64,000 bases of DNA from Flavobacterium sp. 9 (GTDB taxonomy: Bacteria; Bacteroidota; Bacteroidia; Flavobacteriales; Flavobacteriaceae), in the NCBI RefSeq assembly GCF_002754195.1, contig NZ_PEEU01000001.1, forward strand, positions 5,952,001-6,016,000, read 5' to 3'. Made by a program: the position numbers and the translations under genes. Shown one piece after another: positions 36,840-46,962 of the stretch. The notes under the pieces were generated by a model, which was not told where the DNA came from, searched no databases, and saw nothing but the letters and a program-made list of their open reading frames with translations. Position 1 is the first letter of the stretch; each line of letters opens with the position of its first letter.

Positions 36840-38091
36840 AGGACTAAATATTGCGAATCTTAGAGCTTATAAAGTAGCTGAGTTTAAATTTCAGCCTGGT
36901 ATGAATTTACTTGTAGGAGTCAATGGAGTTGGAAAAACAACATTACTAGAAGCCTTGCGAGTTTGCCTTTCACAGATTCAACCGGAAATTAGCATATCAA
37001 AAAACCGTAAAGAGAATTTTGCAATATCGGATATTAGAATTGGGACTGATAGTTTACAGGTTTCATGTGATTTTGAAATAGAGAAGCAATCTTTTAATTT
37101 GTTAATTCATAAACAACGTGAATTAATAAGAATTAAAGATACAGAAAACATTAGAGAACAAATCGAAGAGTTATCTGATAAGGAAGTGATGACTCCATCC
37201 ATAAAAGGAGTTTTTCCTAATGCCAGCAAATCTGATACACAAAGTTTAGGTATTTTCTTTTCTACACGAAGATCGCTAATGGTTGATAGAGAGCCTGGTA
37301 GATCAGCAAGTATAGGAGGTCAAGGTACTGCCTTTAGTGATGCATTATCAGCTAATAGGGAGTTCAATTTACGGATTTTTGCAGAATGGTTTAAAGTACA
37401 GGAAATTTTAGGGGAGGAAAATTCTAATTCTCTAAGGAATATCAAAGTATTGAAAGATGCAGTTTGCGGTTTTTTACCAGGTTTTTCTGACTTAAAGGTT
37501 GTGGAAATTGCTGGCGAACAAACATTTTCAATTGTTAAAAATAAAACAATTTTAAACATTAAGCAGTTATCTGATGGTGAACGTGGTGTACTATCTTTAG
37601 TATTGGATATTTCTAGAAGATTATCACAAGCTAATCCTAAGCTAAATAACCCTTTAAAAGATGGAAAAGCTATTGTGCTTATTGATGAACTGGACTTACA
37701 TTTACATCCCAAATGGCAATATTCAATTATAGAAAATCTTATTAAAGTCTTTCCAAGTTGTCAATTTATTGCTACAACTCATTCACCTCAAATGATTTCC
37801 TCACTTGATGTTGATAATATATATATCATTGATGAAGGTAATATATTTAAACCAGATAAAAGTTTAGGAATGGACACTAATTGGGTTTTAAAGTATATAA
37901 TGGATGGGGAAGATCGCTTACCATTGGCCTCGGAGGCTATAGATAAAGTTGAGAATTTAATTTTAGATTTAGATTTTGATGCAGCTCGTCAGTGCATTCA
38001 GAAATATATAAAGGAAGGTCTGGACATATCAGAATGGACAATATTTGAAGCAAGAATGTCAAATTTAGAAATACTTGGCGAAGGCGAATGA
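36829..38091 (+). CDS. ptuA: Septu PtuA-like AAA/OLD-type ATPase
   Basis: A 420-aa RecF/AAA_21-type ATPase. Walker A is GVNGVGKTT (Lys36), the signature-like segment is QLSDGERGVLSLVL, and Walker B with the D-loop is VLIDELDLHLHPKW near residue 284, followed by FIATTHSPQMI. There is no nuclease (Toprim) domain, so it is PtuA-like rather than a full OLD protein. It overlaps hsdS by 11 bp and the HNH gene by 4 bp. ATPase plus HNH partner is the defining pair of Septu. Its place between hsdS and hsdR is unusual. Confidence 0.82.
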   Translation: MIIKGLNIANLRAYKVAEFKFQPGMNLLVGVNGVGKTTLLEALRVCLSQIQPEISISKNRKENFAISDIRIGTDSLQVSCDFEIEKQSFNLLIHKQRELIRIKDTENIREQIEELSDKEVMTPSIKGVFPNASKSDTQSLGIFFSTRRSLMVDREPGRSASIGGQGTAFSDALSANREFNLRIFAEWFKVQEILGEENSNSLRNIKVLKDAVCGFLPGFSDLKVVEIAGEQTFSIVKNKTILNIKQLSDGERGVLSLVLDISRRLSQANPKLNNPLKDGKAIVLIDELDLHLHPKWQYSIIENLIKVFPSCQFIATTHSPQMISSLDVDNIYIIDEGNIFKPDKSLGMDTNWVLKYIMDGEDRLPLASEAIDKVENLILDLDFDAARQCIQKYIKEGLDISEWTIFEARMSNLEILGEGE

Positions 38092-38813
38092 GGAGAATTG
38101 TAAAAAAAGGAGAGCCAAAAGAACTAATTGACTATAAGCTTTCAAATAAGGATGTAAAGAAAAATTTAGATTACAGATATCTAGGCGCAAAAGAAAGAGG
38201 ACCGCTGAAAGAAACCTTAATTATGGAACAAGGTTATTTGTGCGCGTATACGATGAAGAGAATTTCAATGGATACCTGTCATATTGAACATATTAAACCA
38301 GAAGGCCTCTGCAGAGAACAAGCAAATAGGGGATTACAAACTGTTTCTGATCTTGATTATTTAAATATGGTTGCTTGTTTTCCTAAAGAAGGTATGTCGA
38401 GTAAAATACGTTATGGTGCGCAATTTAAAGATAATTGGTGGGATGATGATGGTAGAAACTTTATTTCACCTTTGGCATCAAACTGCGAAGATCAATTTTC
38501 TTTTGATATAAAAGGAAATATCTCGGGAACAACAGTGTCAGCCAGAACGACGATAGATGTTTTAAAACTAGATCATGGCTCATTAACAGAAGATCGAAAA
38601 AGAGCTATTGATACTTTTTTATATGGGGAAAATCAGAAACCAATTTCTAAAGCAAAAGCTCAAAGCGCACTTATAGAAATAATGCAATTACAAAGTGGTA
38701 TGTATCCTCAATTTTGTTTAACCATTAAGTGGGCATTGCAAGAGCATATAAGTAGAATTGACAAATTAGCTTTGAAAGCGAAACATATTAAGTCTGCGAA
38801 AAATAAAAAATAA
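38088..38813 (+). CDS. ptuB: Septu PtuB-like HNH endonuclease
   Basis: A 241-aa HNH nuclease of the TIGR02646/PtuB type. The N-terminal MRRIVKKGEPKEL, then EQGYLCAYTMKRI and the catalytic CHIEHIKPEG (near residue 63-72), and later DYLNMVACF give the HNH core. It overlaps ptuA by four bases (ATGA) and ends one base before hsdR, so translation of all is coupled. In known Septu systems PtuB is the effector that cuts nucleic acid once PtuA is triggered. Confidence 0.82.
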   Translation: MRRIVKKGEPKELIDYKLSNKDVKKNLDYRYLGAKERGPLKETLIMEQGYLCAYTMKRISMDTCHIEHIKPEGLCREQANRGLQTVSDLDYLNMVACFPKEGMSSKIRYGAQFKDNWWDDDGRNFISPLASNCEDQFSFDIKGNISGTTVSARTTIDVLKLDHGSLTEDRKRAIDTFLYGENQKPISKAKAQSALIEIMQLQSGMYPQFCLTIKWALQEHISRIDKLALKAKHIKSAKNKK

Positions 38814-38814
38814 A

Positions 38815-41800
38815 ATGAATATCAATAGTAGGGAAGCAGCTTTTGAAAATATTATTGAATCTAGTCTATTGCAAAGGGGATATACTAGTCTTGAACGAAT
38901 AGATTACGATACGGAAAAAGCTTTATATCCGCGGATAATTATTGAATTTATACGTACAACTCAATTAAAGGAATGGAGTAAATTAGAGAATTTATTAGGT
39001 AATCAAATTGAAGATCAGGTTATAAGTGATTTATGTAGATGGATTGAATTACATGGCTCACTTTCAACTTTGAGACACGGATTTAAGTGTTATGGACGTT
39101 TGCTGCAAGTAGCTTATTTTAAAGCTTCACATACGATGAATGTGGAGTTAGATAGTCAATATAAAAAAAATATTTTAGGTATAACCAGACAACTTCAGTA
39201 TTCTAAACGTAATTCAAATTCACTTGATACTGTACTAAGTATTAATGGCATCCCTATTATAACACTTGAATTAAAAAATCCTTTAACTCTTCAAACTGTC
39301 GAACATGCCAAAAGGCAATATAAGATGGATCGTGATCCTCGTGAATTATTATTTGAATTTAAAAAGCGTGCACTAGTACATTTTGCGGTCGACACCGAAA
39401 ATGTATTTATGACTACTCGACTTGCCGGCGATGCAACATATTTTTTACCGTTCAATAAAGGAAATGAAGGAGGAGCAGGTAATCCTCATGATAAATTTGG
39501 AAATAATTACAGGACTGCATATCTCTGGGAAGAAATTTTGCAGGCAGACAGTTTACTGGAATTGATCTCCCGTTTTATTCACATGCAAGTGGAAGAAAAA
39601 TTAACGGATGAGGGTAGAAAAATTAAAAAAGAAACTTTAGTCTTTCCTAGATATCACCAGTTAGATGCCGTCCGTAAAATTATAGATGTTGCTTTTAACA
39701 ACGGCGTTGGAAATAACTACCTCATTGAGCATTCTGCTGGAAGTGGTAAAAGTAATACTATTGCATGGTTATCACATCGTCTTGCGTCATTGCATAACGC
39801 ACAAAATAATAAGGTTTTTGATTCAGTAATTGTTATTACTGATCGAGTAGTTTTAGACAAACAGTTACAAGATAATATATATCAATTCGAACATAAACGC
39901 GGAGTTGTTGAAAAAATAGATGTTAATTCTAGGCAATTAGCAGAAGCATTGGAAAATAGTATACCTATTATTATTACTACTTTGCAAAAATTTCCTTTTG
40001 TTTCACAGCAGTTATTAAAAATGGCAGAGGAAAAAGGAGAAAAAAGTAATGGCTTATTAAAAACGAAAAAATTTGCAGTAATTATTGACGAAGCACATAG
40101 TTCGCAAACTGGAGAGACAGCTACTGATTTAAAAGAAGTTTTAGGAGGGGAGGACTTAGTTAATTTAGCCAAAGAAAAAGCGCTTAGTGAAGAAATCTTT
40201 GGTATGGAAGAGCTTTATAGGAGTATGGCAAAAAGAGGAAAGCAAAGTAATATTAGTTTTTTTGCATTTACAGGGACTCCTAAACATAAGACTCTGAAAA
40301 TTTTTGGAGCAAATAATAAACCTTTTCACAAGTATACAATGAGGCAAGCTATTGAAGAGGGATTTATTATGGATGTACTAAAGAACTACACTACCTATAA
40401 GACATATTATAAACTTCTTAAGGCAGGACAAAATGACCCGAATGTAGAAAGAAAGAAGGCAGCACAAGCATTAACTCGTTTTTTAAAGCTACATCCTCAT
40501 AACATTTCCCAGAAAACAGAAGTAATGATAGAACATTTCTATTCCAATACTTATCATAAAATTGGCGGACATGCAAAAGCTATGGTAGTAACAGGTTCGA
40601 GATTAGAAGCAGTGCGCTATAAGCAAAGTTTTGATAAATATATCAAAAATAAGAATTATGATATTAAATCTCTAGTAGCTTTTTCAGGAATTGTAAATGA
40701 TAATAAAAATCTTGAAATTAAATATAGTGAAGAGCAGATGAATAATGGCATAAGGGAAAAAGAATTGCCTGAAATTTTTGCGACTTCTGGCTATCATGTA
40801 CTTTTAGTTGCAGAAAAATACCAGACAGGATTTGATCAACCATTATTACATAGTATGTACATCGATAGAAGATTATCGGGAATACAAGCAGTCCAAACAT
40901 TGTCAAGATTGAATAGAATTCATCCATTAAAAGAAGATACATTTATATTAGATTTCGTAAATGATCCTGTGGATATACAAAATGCTTTTAAAGCTTATTA
41001 TGAAGGAGCTGAAATTGGTGAGGAAGTAGATCCTGCAAATCTATATAGATTGCAAAATGAGTTACACCTCTCTCAAATTTATTTTGATGAAGATATTTCA
41101 AATTTTTGTGACATTTATTTTAAACCAAAGCAGAAGCAGAGTATATTGGATCATCAGTTAATGAATGCAGCTTTGGATCCATCTGTATCTAGATTTATTA
41201 AGATGCATCAAGAAAATGAATTTGAAGCTGAATTGTGGAAAAACAAACTTAATTCTTTTCGTACACTATATGTTTTTTTAAGTCAAATTATTCCATATCA
41301 AGATTCAGACTTAGAAAAACTATTTATTTTTTTAAGATATCTCGCTCCAAAATTACCTAGACGAGATAATGGTGAAAATTATAATTTTGATGATTCTGTA
41401 AGGTTAGAGTATTATCGCTTGCAAAAAATTAGTGAGGGATCTATTAGTCTTATGACAAATGAAAAACATTTTTTAAATGGTCCGATGGAGATTGGAACTG
41501 GAAAGGTTATTGAACTTGAAGTCCCATTTTCTAAGTTAATAGATGTTGTAAATGAAAGATTTGGAACCGATTTTAATCAGGCTGACCAATACTTTTTTGA
41601 TCAATTAATAGAGTCTGCCATTTTAGATGCTACGATTATAAAAGCAGCTGAAGTAAATCCAGAAGATAAATTTGAATTAGTTTTCAAAAATCTATTACAA
41701 AATTTATTTATGGAACGAATAGATCAAAATGAGGTGATTTTCTCTAAATTCATGAACGATTCTAGATTTCAAAAAGTAGTAACTAATTGGTTGTCTAATC

Positions 41801-41838
41801 AAGCTTACAATAAGATAAAGCAAATTGAAAAAATATAA
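38815..41838 (+). CDS. hsdR: type I restriction enzyme HsdR
   Basis: A 1007-aa restriction and translocation subunit. The N-terminal PD-(D/E)XK nuclease shows LDTVLSINGIPIITLELKN near residues 138-156. The SF2 motor has Walker A EHSAGSGKSNT (near 306), DEAH in VIIDEAHSSQ (near 424), FFAFTGTP, and motif VI-like VQTLSRLNRIHP. The C-terminal helical domain binds the HsdM2S core. Starts one base after ptuB stop. Last gene of the operon hsdM-hsdS-ptuA-ptuB-hsdR. Confidence 0.92.
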   Translation: MNINSREAAFENIIESSLLQRGYTSLERIDYDTEKALYPRIIIEFIRTTQLKEWSKLENLLGNQIEDQVISDLCRWIELHGSLSTLRHGFKCYGRLLQVAYFKASHTMNVELDSQYKKNILGITRQLQYSKRNSNSLDTVLSINGIPIITLELKNPLTLQTVEHAKRQYKMDRDPRELLFEFKKRALVHFAVDTENVFMTTRLAGDATYFLPFNKGNEGGAGNPHDKFGNNYRTAYLWEEILQADSLLELISRFIHMQVEEKLTDEGRKIKKETLVFPRYHQLDAVRKIIDVAFNNGVGNNYLIEHSAGSGKSNTIAWLSHRLASLHNAQNNKVFDSVIVITDRVVLDKQLQDNIYQFEHKRGVVEKIDVNSRQLAEALENSIPIIITTLQKFPFVSQQLLKMAEEKGEKSNGLLKTKKFAVIIDEAHSSQTGETATDLKEVLGGEDLVNLAKEKALSEEIFGMEELYRSMAKRGKQSNISFFAFTGTPKHKTLKIFGANNKPFHKYTMRQAIEEGFIMDVLKNYTTYKTYYKLLKAGQNDPNVERKKAAQALTRFLKLHPHNISQKTEVMIEHFYSNTYHKIGGHAKAMVVTGSRLEAVRYKQSFDKYIKNKNYDIKSLVAFSGIVNDNKNLEIKYSEEQMNNGIREKELPEIFATSGYHVLLVAEKYQTGFDQPLLHSMYIDRRLSGIQAVQTLSRLNRIHPLKEDTFILDFVNDPVDIQNAFKAYYEGAEIGEEVDPANLYRLQNELHLSQIYFDEDISNFCDIYFKPKQKQSILDHQLMNAALDPSVSRFIKMHQENEFEAELWKNKLNSFRTLYVFLSQIIPYQDSDLEKLFIFLRYLAPKLPRRDNGENYNFDDSVRLEYYRLQKISEGSISLMTNEKHFLNGPMEIGTGKVIELEVPFSKLIDVVNERFGTDFNQADQYFFDQLIESAILDATIIKAAEVNPEDKFELVFKNLLQNLFMERIDQNEVIFSKFMNDSRFQKVVTNWLSNQAYNKIKQIEKI

Positions 41839-41934
41839 CAAATATAATATAATAGAAGGTTCTGGATTCTTTCTTCATTTTTTTTGTCTTTCTCTATTTT
41901 CAAGCTTTACTAACTAATTATATAATTCTAAATC

Positions 41935-44841
41935 ATGAATCTTAAATCAATCTTTTCAGAAACTTTTTTAGCGCAATATTTGAATGATTTTAGATTATCA
42001 AGTGTAACGAATATTAGAAATATAACAATTTTAATTAAAGATTACATCGAAGAGCTGGAGTCAGGCAAAATCGAAAAATTAAAAGAAGAGGAAATTAAGT
42101 CAAGATTTGTTAGCATATTTTTTGGAGATGTTTTAGGCTTTAACTATGGTAATTCAAGCAAGTGGTTGCTTCGAGAAGAGAAAAAATCTACAACTGACGG
42201 AACAAAACCGGATGCAGCATTGGGTTATTTTTTTGTTGAAAGTAATAATGATGATGTAAGAGCAATTATAGAAATTAAAGACGCAAAAACGGACCTAGAT
42301 GAAAAACAGAAACGAGATGGTAATCAATCCTCCATTGACCAGGCTTTTAGTTATGTGCCAAAAGCAGGAGGGAAGTGCAAATGGGTTATTGCATCAAATT
42401 TGATTGAGATAAGGTTTTACGATTCTCTTGACCGATCCAAATATCAGTATTTCTTAATAAAAGATCTGGTTAACGAGAATAAATTAAAAGAGTTTCTATT
42501 TCTATTTCATAAAGATCGATTGATAGTTGAAAACAAGAAAGAAAAATCACCTACTGACAGATTGCAGGAACTTGCAGGGAGAATATCATCTATAAATGAG
42601 AAACCAATACATGTAATTGATAAGCTATACAACAGTTTAAAACGATTTGAAGGTTTTGGATTTGTTGATCCAAATTATATTGCTATCATTTATCCGTTTA
42701 ACGTATTAAATGATCATGTTTGGCATTATAGATGTCCAACATTATTTACGCTAAACAATGAAATTTATGATTTTTTATTAGAAGTGGAAATCGAAAACTA
42801 TTTGATTACATTTTCTGATAAATTAGTAACCGAGATTAAAGATTTTAATATTGTTGAAGCTAAGTACAAAGTAAATTGGGTTTTTAAATTTTTAAATCAT
42901 TGTTTAATTCATGAAATATCAGCAATAAAAGATTATAAAAAGGTTGAATCAGAAAAAGATAATGATAAAGTAATTGGCCCCGGGGTGAGACATATATTTC
43001 ATTTTGGTGAAGATGAAGGAATAACAAAAAGTATTAAAGTACATAATGCGGATAGTTGTGATTGCATTGCTTGTAACTACAAAGATTTAGACTTTACTAA
43101 GATTTTAAGTAAAATGAAAGTTGCAGAGGGAGACCAGGATTTTAATACGTTTGAATATGGTTATGCCAATTATCTAACCGCTTCGAATAATTTTAAAACT
43201 GCTTATACTATTTATAGAGATATTGCAAACAAAAATAAAGGTAAACAGAATAAAGCTATTGAATATTTTCTGGCAAATCTAAATCTGAAACTCCTGCATA
43301 ATTTAATTGAGGATTACTCTCATGATGATAGAAATATTATTATGGATGATATTAAATCTATTGATTTGGATAAAGTAATTTATAATGAAATTGAATTCGA
43401 TGTAGATAAGGAAGTAAAAAGGTACTTAATTGAGGTTAAAGAAGAAAATTTAATTTATAGAACTCAGGATCGAATTGAAGAAACTCTTTTTGCAATTGAA
43501 AATTTATATAATAGATATAAAAGAGGTGGTAAACAAACAGCAGGTCCGCCATTGGCAAGACAGTTAATGATAAACTATCTTTTGCTTTATAACCATTTTA
43601 ATGTAAACTGTATTATTTATGACAGTTTTAAGCGTTATAAAAATTTAACTGAAAAGGTTTTCAAAGGAATGATTTTAAGCTATAATACTCCAGATTGGGG
43701 AATTACTTACTTTAGCAAATTCATCATAATGGAAGCAATTTTAAATATTTATCCTCAATCTCTGCAGGAATTGTTAAAAAATGAAAGCGACATCCTTGTG
43801 GAAAAAGGATGTGTTGAACTACTTTTGAAAAGATTAAATAATTTTACTTCATGTATTTATAATGACGGGTTATTTGCTGATTCGTCATATGAAAATGAGT
43901 TATTAGCATCACAATTGCAATTTTGGTCCTTTGAAGATCGATTCACTAATATATTTGCCAACATTTTCACGGTTCTCTCTAGATTGGAAATATCCAAGGA
44001 TAAGTTTAGAAACTGTGTTGCGCCTCTTTTAAAATTTCTGAGAACAGAAAAGGTTTTATATTGGTTTGATTTAAAAGAGCTTTCTCAATTTATAAAAACT
44101 CGGGGTAATGCATTCGAATCAAAAGATTTAATTGAAATTTTAAAAATATGTATTGAGTTTGATAAATACGGGAATAATAAATATAGTGAGCTTTTGATTA
44201 CTATTCCAGAAAGTATAAATAAATTTTACCCTGATTACAGATTTGAAAATAGAAAATTAATCAGTCTGGCTATTCTAAACAATACTGCTGACGATGGAAC
44301 GATAAGTGATTATCACAATTTAATTTGGCTAAGTAAAATTTGCAGTGAAAGTTGTAAAGACATTCTACATAAAGAGTTTGAAACATTTTTAGATACTTCT
44401 TTTAGTATAAGTTTTTATGAAGAACTAATTCGAATTACCGATTATGATATTAATAATAAAGAATATTTTAAAACCTATTCGGAAAAAGTAAATAGCGGCA
44501 AGGCACAGTCCGGAAAATATGGCAAGCATAAGTTTACTGACTTTCTATTTATTAATTATATTCTAATACTATACAATTATAATATTGATCTCTCAAGACC
44601 TGAAATTAAATTGCTGACAGATCTAAATGATTTTGAGGTTTGGATTTTAAATCCGGTTCAATTTAATTACAATAAATTTGTAACCACTTGGTTGATAGAT
44701 CTTGATTTTCCAATTATTTTAGATAAATTAAAAGGTAATCAGAAGATTACGAAAGCAATTGAACAAGAGCTTGTCGAGAGTTATGATTCAAAGCTTGCTG
44801 AAGTTCTGTACAAATATTTTAAACCCGTTACTATTGTTTGA
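41935..44841 (+). CDS. large solitary PD-(D/E)XK nuclease-like protein
   Basis: A 968-aa protein. Residues ~1-200 match the N-terminal nuclease of type IIG/type I enzymes: DGTKPDAALGYFF (near 88), RAIIEIKDAKTD (near 112), and QAFSYVPKAGG with KWVIASNLIEIRFY. No methyltransferase or helicase motif follows. A conserved-looking HNADSCDCIACNYKDLDF with three Cys appears near residue 380. After it come helical, TPR-like repeats (ANYLTASNNFKTAYTIYRDI) and a long unrecognised C-terminus. Located 96 bp after hsdR. It may be a stand-alone defence effector with a helical sensor. Confidence 0.6.
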   Translation: MNLKSIFSETFLAQYLNDFRLSSVTNIRNITILIKDYIEELESGKIEKLKEEEIKSRFVSIFFGDVLGFNYGNSSKWLLREEKKSTTDGTKPDAALGYFFVESNNDDVRAIIEIKDAKTDLDEKQKRDGNQSSIDQAFSYVPKAGGKCKWVIASNLIEIRFYDSLDRSKYQYFLIKDLVNENKLKEFLFLFHKDRLIVENKKEKSPTDRLQELAGRISSINEKPIHVIDKLYNSLKRFEGFGFVDPNYIAIIYPFNVLNDHVWHYRCPTLFTLNNEIYDFLLEVEIENYLITFSDKLVTEIKDFNIVEAKYKVNWVFKFLNHCLIHEISAIKDYKKVESEKDNDKVIGPGVRHIFHFGEDEGITKSIKVHNADSCDCIACNYKDLDFTKILSKMKVAEGDQDFNTFEYGYANYLTASNNFKTAYTIYRDIANKNKGKQNKAIEYFLANLNLKLLHNLIEDYSHDDRNIIMDDIKSIDLDKVIYNEIEFDVDKEVKRYLIEVKEENLIYRTQDRIEETLFAIENLYNRYKRGGKQTAGPPLARQLMINYLLLYNHFNVNCIIYDSFKRYKNLTEKVFKGMILSYNTPDWGITYFSKFIIMEAILNIYPQSLQELLKNESDILVEKGCVELLLKRLNNFTSCIYNDGLFADSSYENELLASQLQFWSFEDRFTNIFANIFTVLSRLEISKDKFRNCVAPLLKFLRTEKVLYWFDLKELSQFIKTRGNAFESKDLIEILKICIEFDKYGNNKYSELLITIPESINKFYPDYRFENRKLISLAILNNTADDGTISDYHNLIWLSKICSESCKDILHKEFETFLDTSFSISFYEELIRITDYDINNKEYFKTYSEKVNSGKAQSGKYGKHKFTDFLFINYILILYNYNIDLSRPEIKLLTDLNDFEVWILNPVQFNYNKFVTTWLIDLDFPIILDKLKGNQKITKAIEQELVESYDSKLAEVLYKYFKPVTIV

Positions 44842-44861
44842 TAGTAGATGATGACTTCTAT

Positions 44862-46554
44862 CTATTCTCCTTTTTTTAGTTGCTCAATAAAATAGGTTAC
44901 GCTGATACCAGTCCTTGCTAAAAAAGCGGTAGCAAACCGTTGAGTACTACTAAAACCAACTTCCTCGGCAAGTGCTTTATTGGTATAGTTTCGGGTACGT
45001 TTTTCAGTATTCAGTAGTGTAATGATATAATCTACTTTTAAATCGTTGATGTAATCAGCAAATTTTTTTTCCTTGTAATGAGATATGATTTTTGAGAGAT
45101 ATGTTACATTTACATCAAAAGATGCAGCGAGTTTTCCCATGGTCAGATCTTTGGCTATATATTTATGTTCCTTTTCAAATTTTTCCAACTGTCTTAGAAC
45201 GCTTGCAACGGCATCCGGGTGTATGTCCAGAATATCTGCTTTTTTAGGCTTGGTTGTCTGCTAAGGTTCTGTCCTTGTTTATATTTGACATCAGTTGCTC
45301 AAAATTACTTTTATAAGTCCGGCAATTTGTATAGTGCCTAAAAGCATAATAACAGACAATTGCTATTGCAAGAATAATTAGTCCTATAATAATTGGCACA
45401 TGATTGTCATTACCGGACAGCTGCTTTGTTAATTTTTGTTGCTCAAGGATTAATTGCTTAGCATCATATTGTCTGCTAATTCTTCGTGATAAATGATTGT
45501 AGTTTATGTTAGTAAGTTTATCAGCTTTAAGGAATTGATCTACATAATGTAATTGGCTTACAGGGTCGTCTTTTTCTCTGTAATATTCAATGAGCAGTTT
45601 ATAGACTTCCCTTAGTTCCAAAGTCATATAGTTTTCATCGTCAAATATTTTATCTACTTTTAAAAAATAGGGAAGGGCTGTCTCTTTACGATTCAAAGCC
45701 AGGTAACTTTTTCCAATATAAAAGCTCGCCAATGATTCATTTTTAAAATCACTATTTTTAAAGTGATGTAGCGAAGATTCAAGCTTTGAAACAGCAGAAG
45801 TATAATTGTGTTTGAAATACTCATTGATACCATCAGATAAAATAAAATAGGGTTCCATTTTTCTAATATTCAGCTTCTTTGCGGCATTAATTCCTGTTTG
45901 ATTGATTTGTGAACATTTCTCATAACTTCCATTTTTAATATAGCAAAGGCCTATCGAATAAAGAGATTTTAGATAAAATTCATCGTCACTTTTTTCAAAG
46001 TAATCGATAGTTTCTCGCAGTAATGAAATCGACTCGTCGTAATACGCCAACTGATACTTTATAAGGGCTATATTGTATTTTACTTTATTGGTTAAATCTT
46101 CGCTATCAGTTCGGGATGTGTGGTTATCCGCTTTTATAAAGCAATCGAACGCTTTACCGTAGTTTTGAAACTCATAATAAATAACACCTTTGGAGAGATG
46201 CGCTGATCCTATCAAAGAATTGTTATTTGATTTATTGGCGACTAAAATTAAGCTGTCTGCATAGGCCAGCTTTTTTTTCTCTGTAGCATATTTTACTTTT
46301 TCATTAGATGTAGCAGAATTGTTCGAATTATTCTTTAAAGTGGCATTTTCGACACATTTTAAGAAATATCCATCACTTTTGGAGGTATCCTTTTTAAGCT
46401 CAGTTTCTTTTGGCTTTAAGCCGGTTTGTTTCCCATACTGCAAATGATCGAGAGTTTGACTGCGATTACTTTGCGCCACGACTATCTGACAAATAAATAT
46501 AGAAGCTGTAAGTAATAAAAACCTTTTAAAAGTAATAGTTAAAGTTCCACTCAT
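44862..46554 (-). pseudogene. frameshifted TPR membrane regulator with AraC-type HTH
   Basis: Two adjacent frames make one Bacteroidetes-type regulator. 45244-46554 encodes a signal segment (FLLLTASIFICQIVVA), TPR repeats and a membrane helix (VPIIIGLIILAIAIVCYYAF). The frame 44862-45188 encodes the AraC-type HTH (MGKLAASFDVNVTYLSKII, LAEEVGFSSTQRFATAF). The HTH frame stays open upstream (KPKKADILDIHPDAVASVLR) past the stop of the first frame, next to an A6 run (about 45243). A one-base change would rejoin them. So it is a broken gene, a sequencing error, or a frameshifted product. The HTH frame has no ATG of its own. Confidence 0.75.
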
Positions 46555-46962
46555 ATACCATTTTTTAGTAAAGTTCAGGATTGAAAAGGGGCGATATTAT
46601 TCTTGCATAATTCGATGCCAAAAATATGATAATCCATTTGAATCACCCCATTTCTAGATCAGGTCGTGTATGGATTTTAATAAAATCCATACTTAAATTT
46701 ATTAAAAAGGACAGATGTAGTGTTGTGGGAAAACTTTTGCCTCTATAGATTTGCCTCATCTTTTAAATAAAGCCCTGTATTTAAAACCTACAACTGCAGG
46801 CATCTGAATTAAAACGAACCTATGCTTATTGTAAAACTGTCCCAGGTTTTGAAGTGTAAACTATAAAATTTTTATAGATGGCAAATTCTTTTAAAAGCGA
46901 AGTATAGATTTAATCCATCACCATATTTCGTATTCATTTGGTCTCTCGAAAGAGTTTAAATC
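46555..46962. other. 408-bp intergenic region between two regulators
   Basis: Divergent gap between the frameshifted TPR/AraC gene (minus) and the AraC gene (plus). It holds a perfect inverted repeat at 46668-46692, listed separately, and should contain both promoters. I see no RNA gene or coding frame. Confidence 0.5.
46668..46692. promoter_or_regulatory. 25-bp perfect inverted repeat
   Basis: GTATGGATTTTA (46668-46679) and TAAAATCCATAC (46681-46692) around one central A. It lies between two divergent regulator genes and could be an operator for either. Confidence 0.5.

Noticed and set aside
36829..38813. Retron of the Ec78 type, because PtuA/PtuB are its effectors
   Set aside because: No reverse transcriptase gene and no msr/msd-like RNA is seen near the pair; neighbours are hsd genes.
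33623..41838. BREX or DISARM system
   Set aside because: No PglZ, BrxC, DrmA or DrmB-like gene is present; the motifs are standard type I restriction plus Septu.
44862..45188. Separate 108-aa AraC-type gene
   Set aside because: It starts at a TTG inside an open frame that continues upstream; it is the C-terminal half of a frameshifted regulator.
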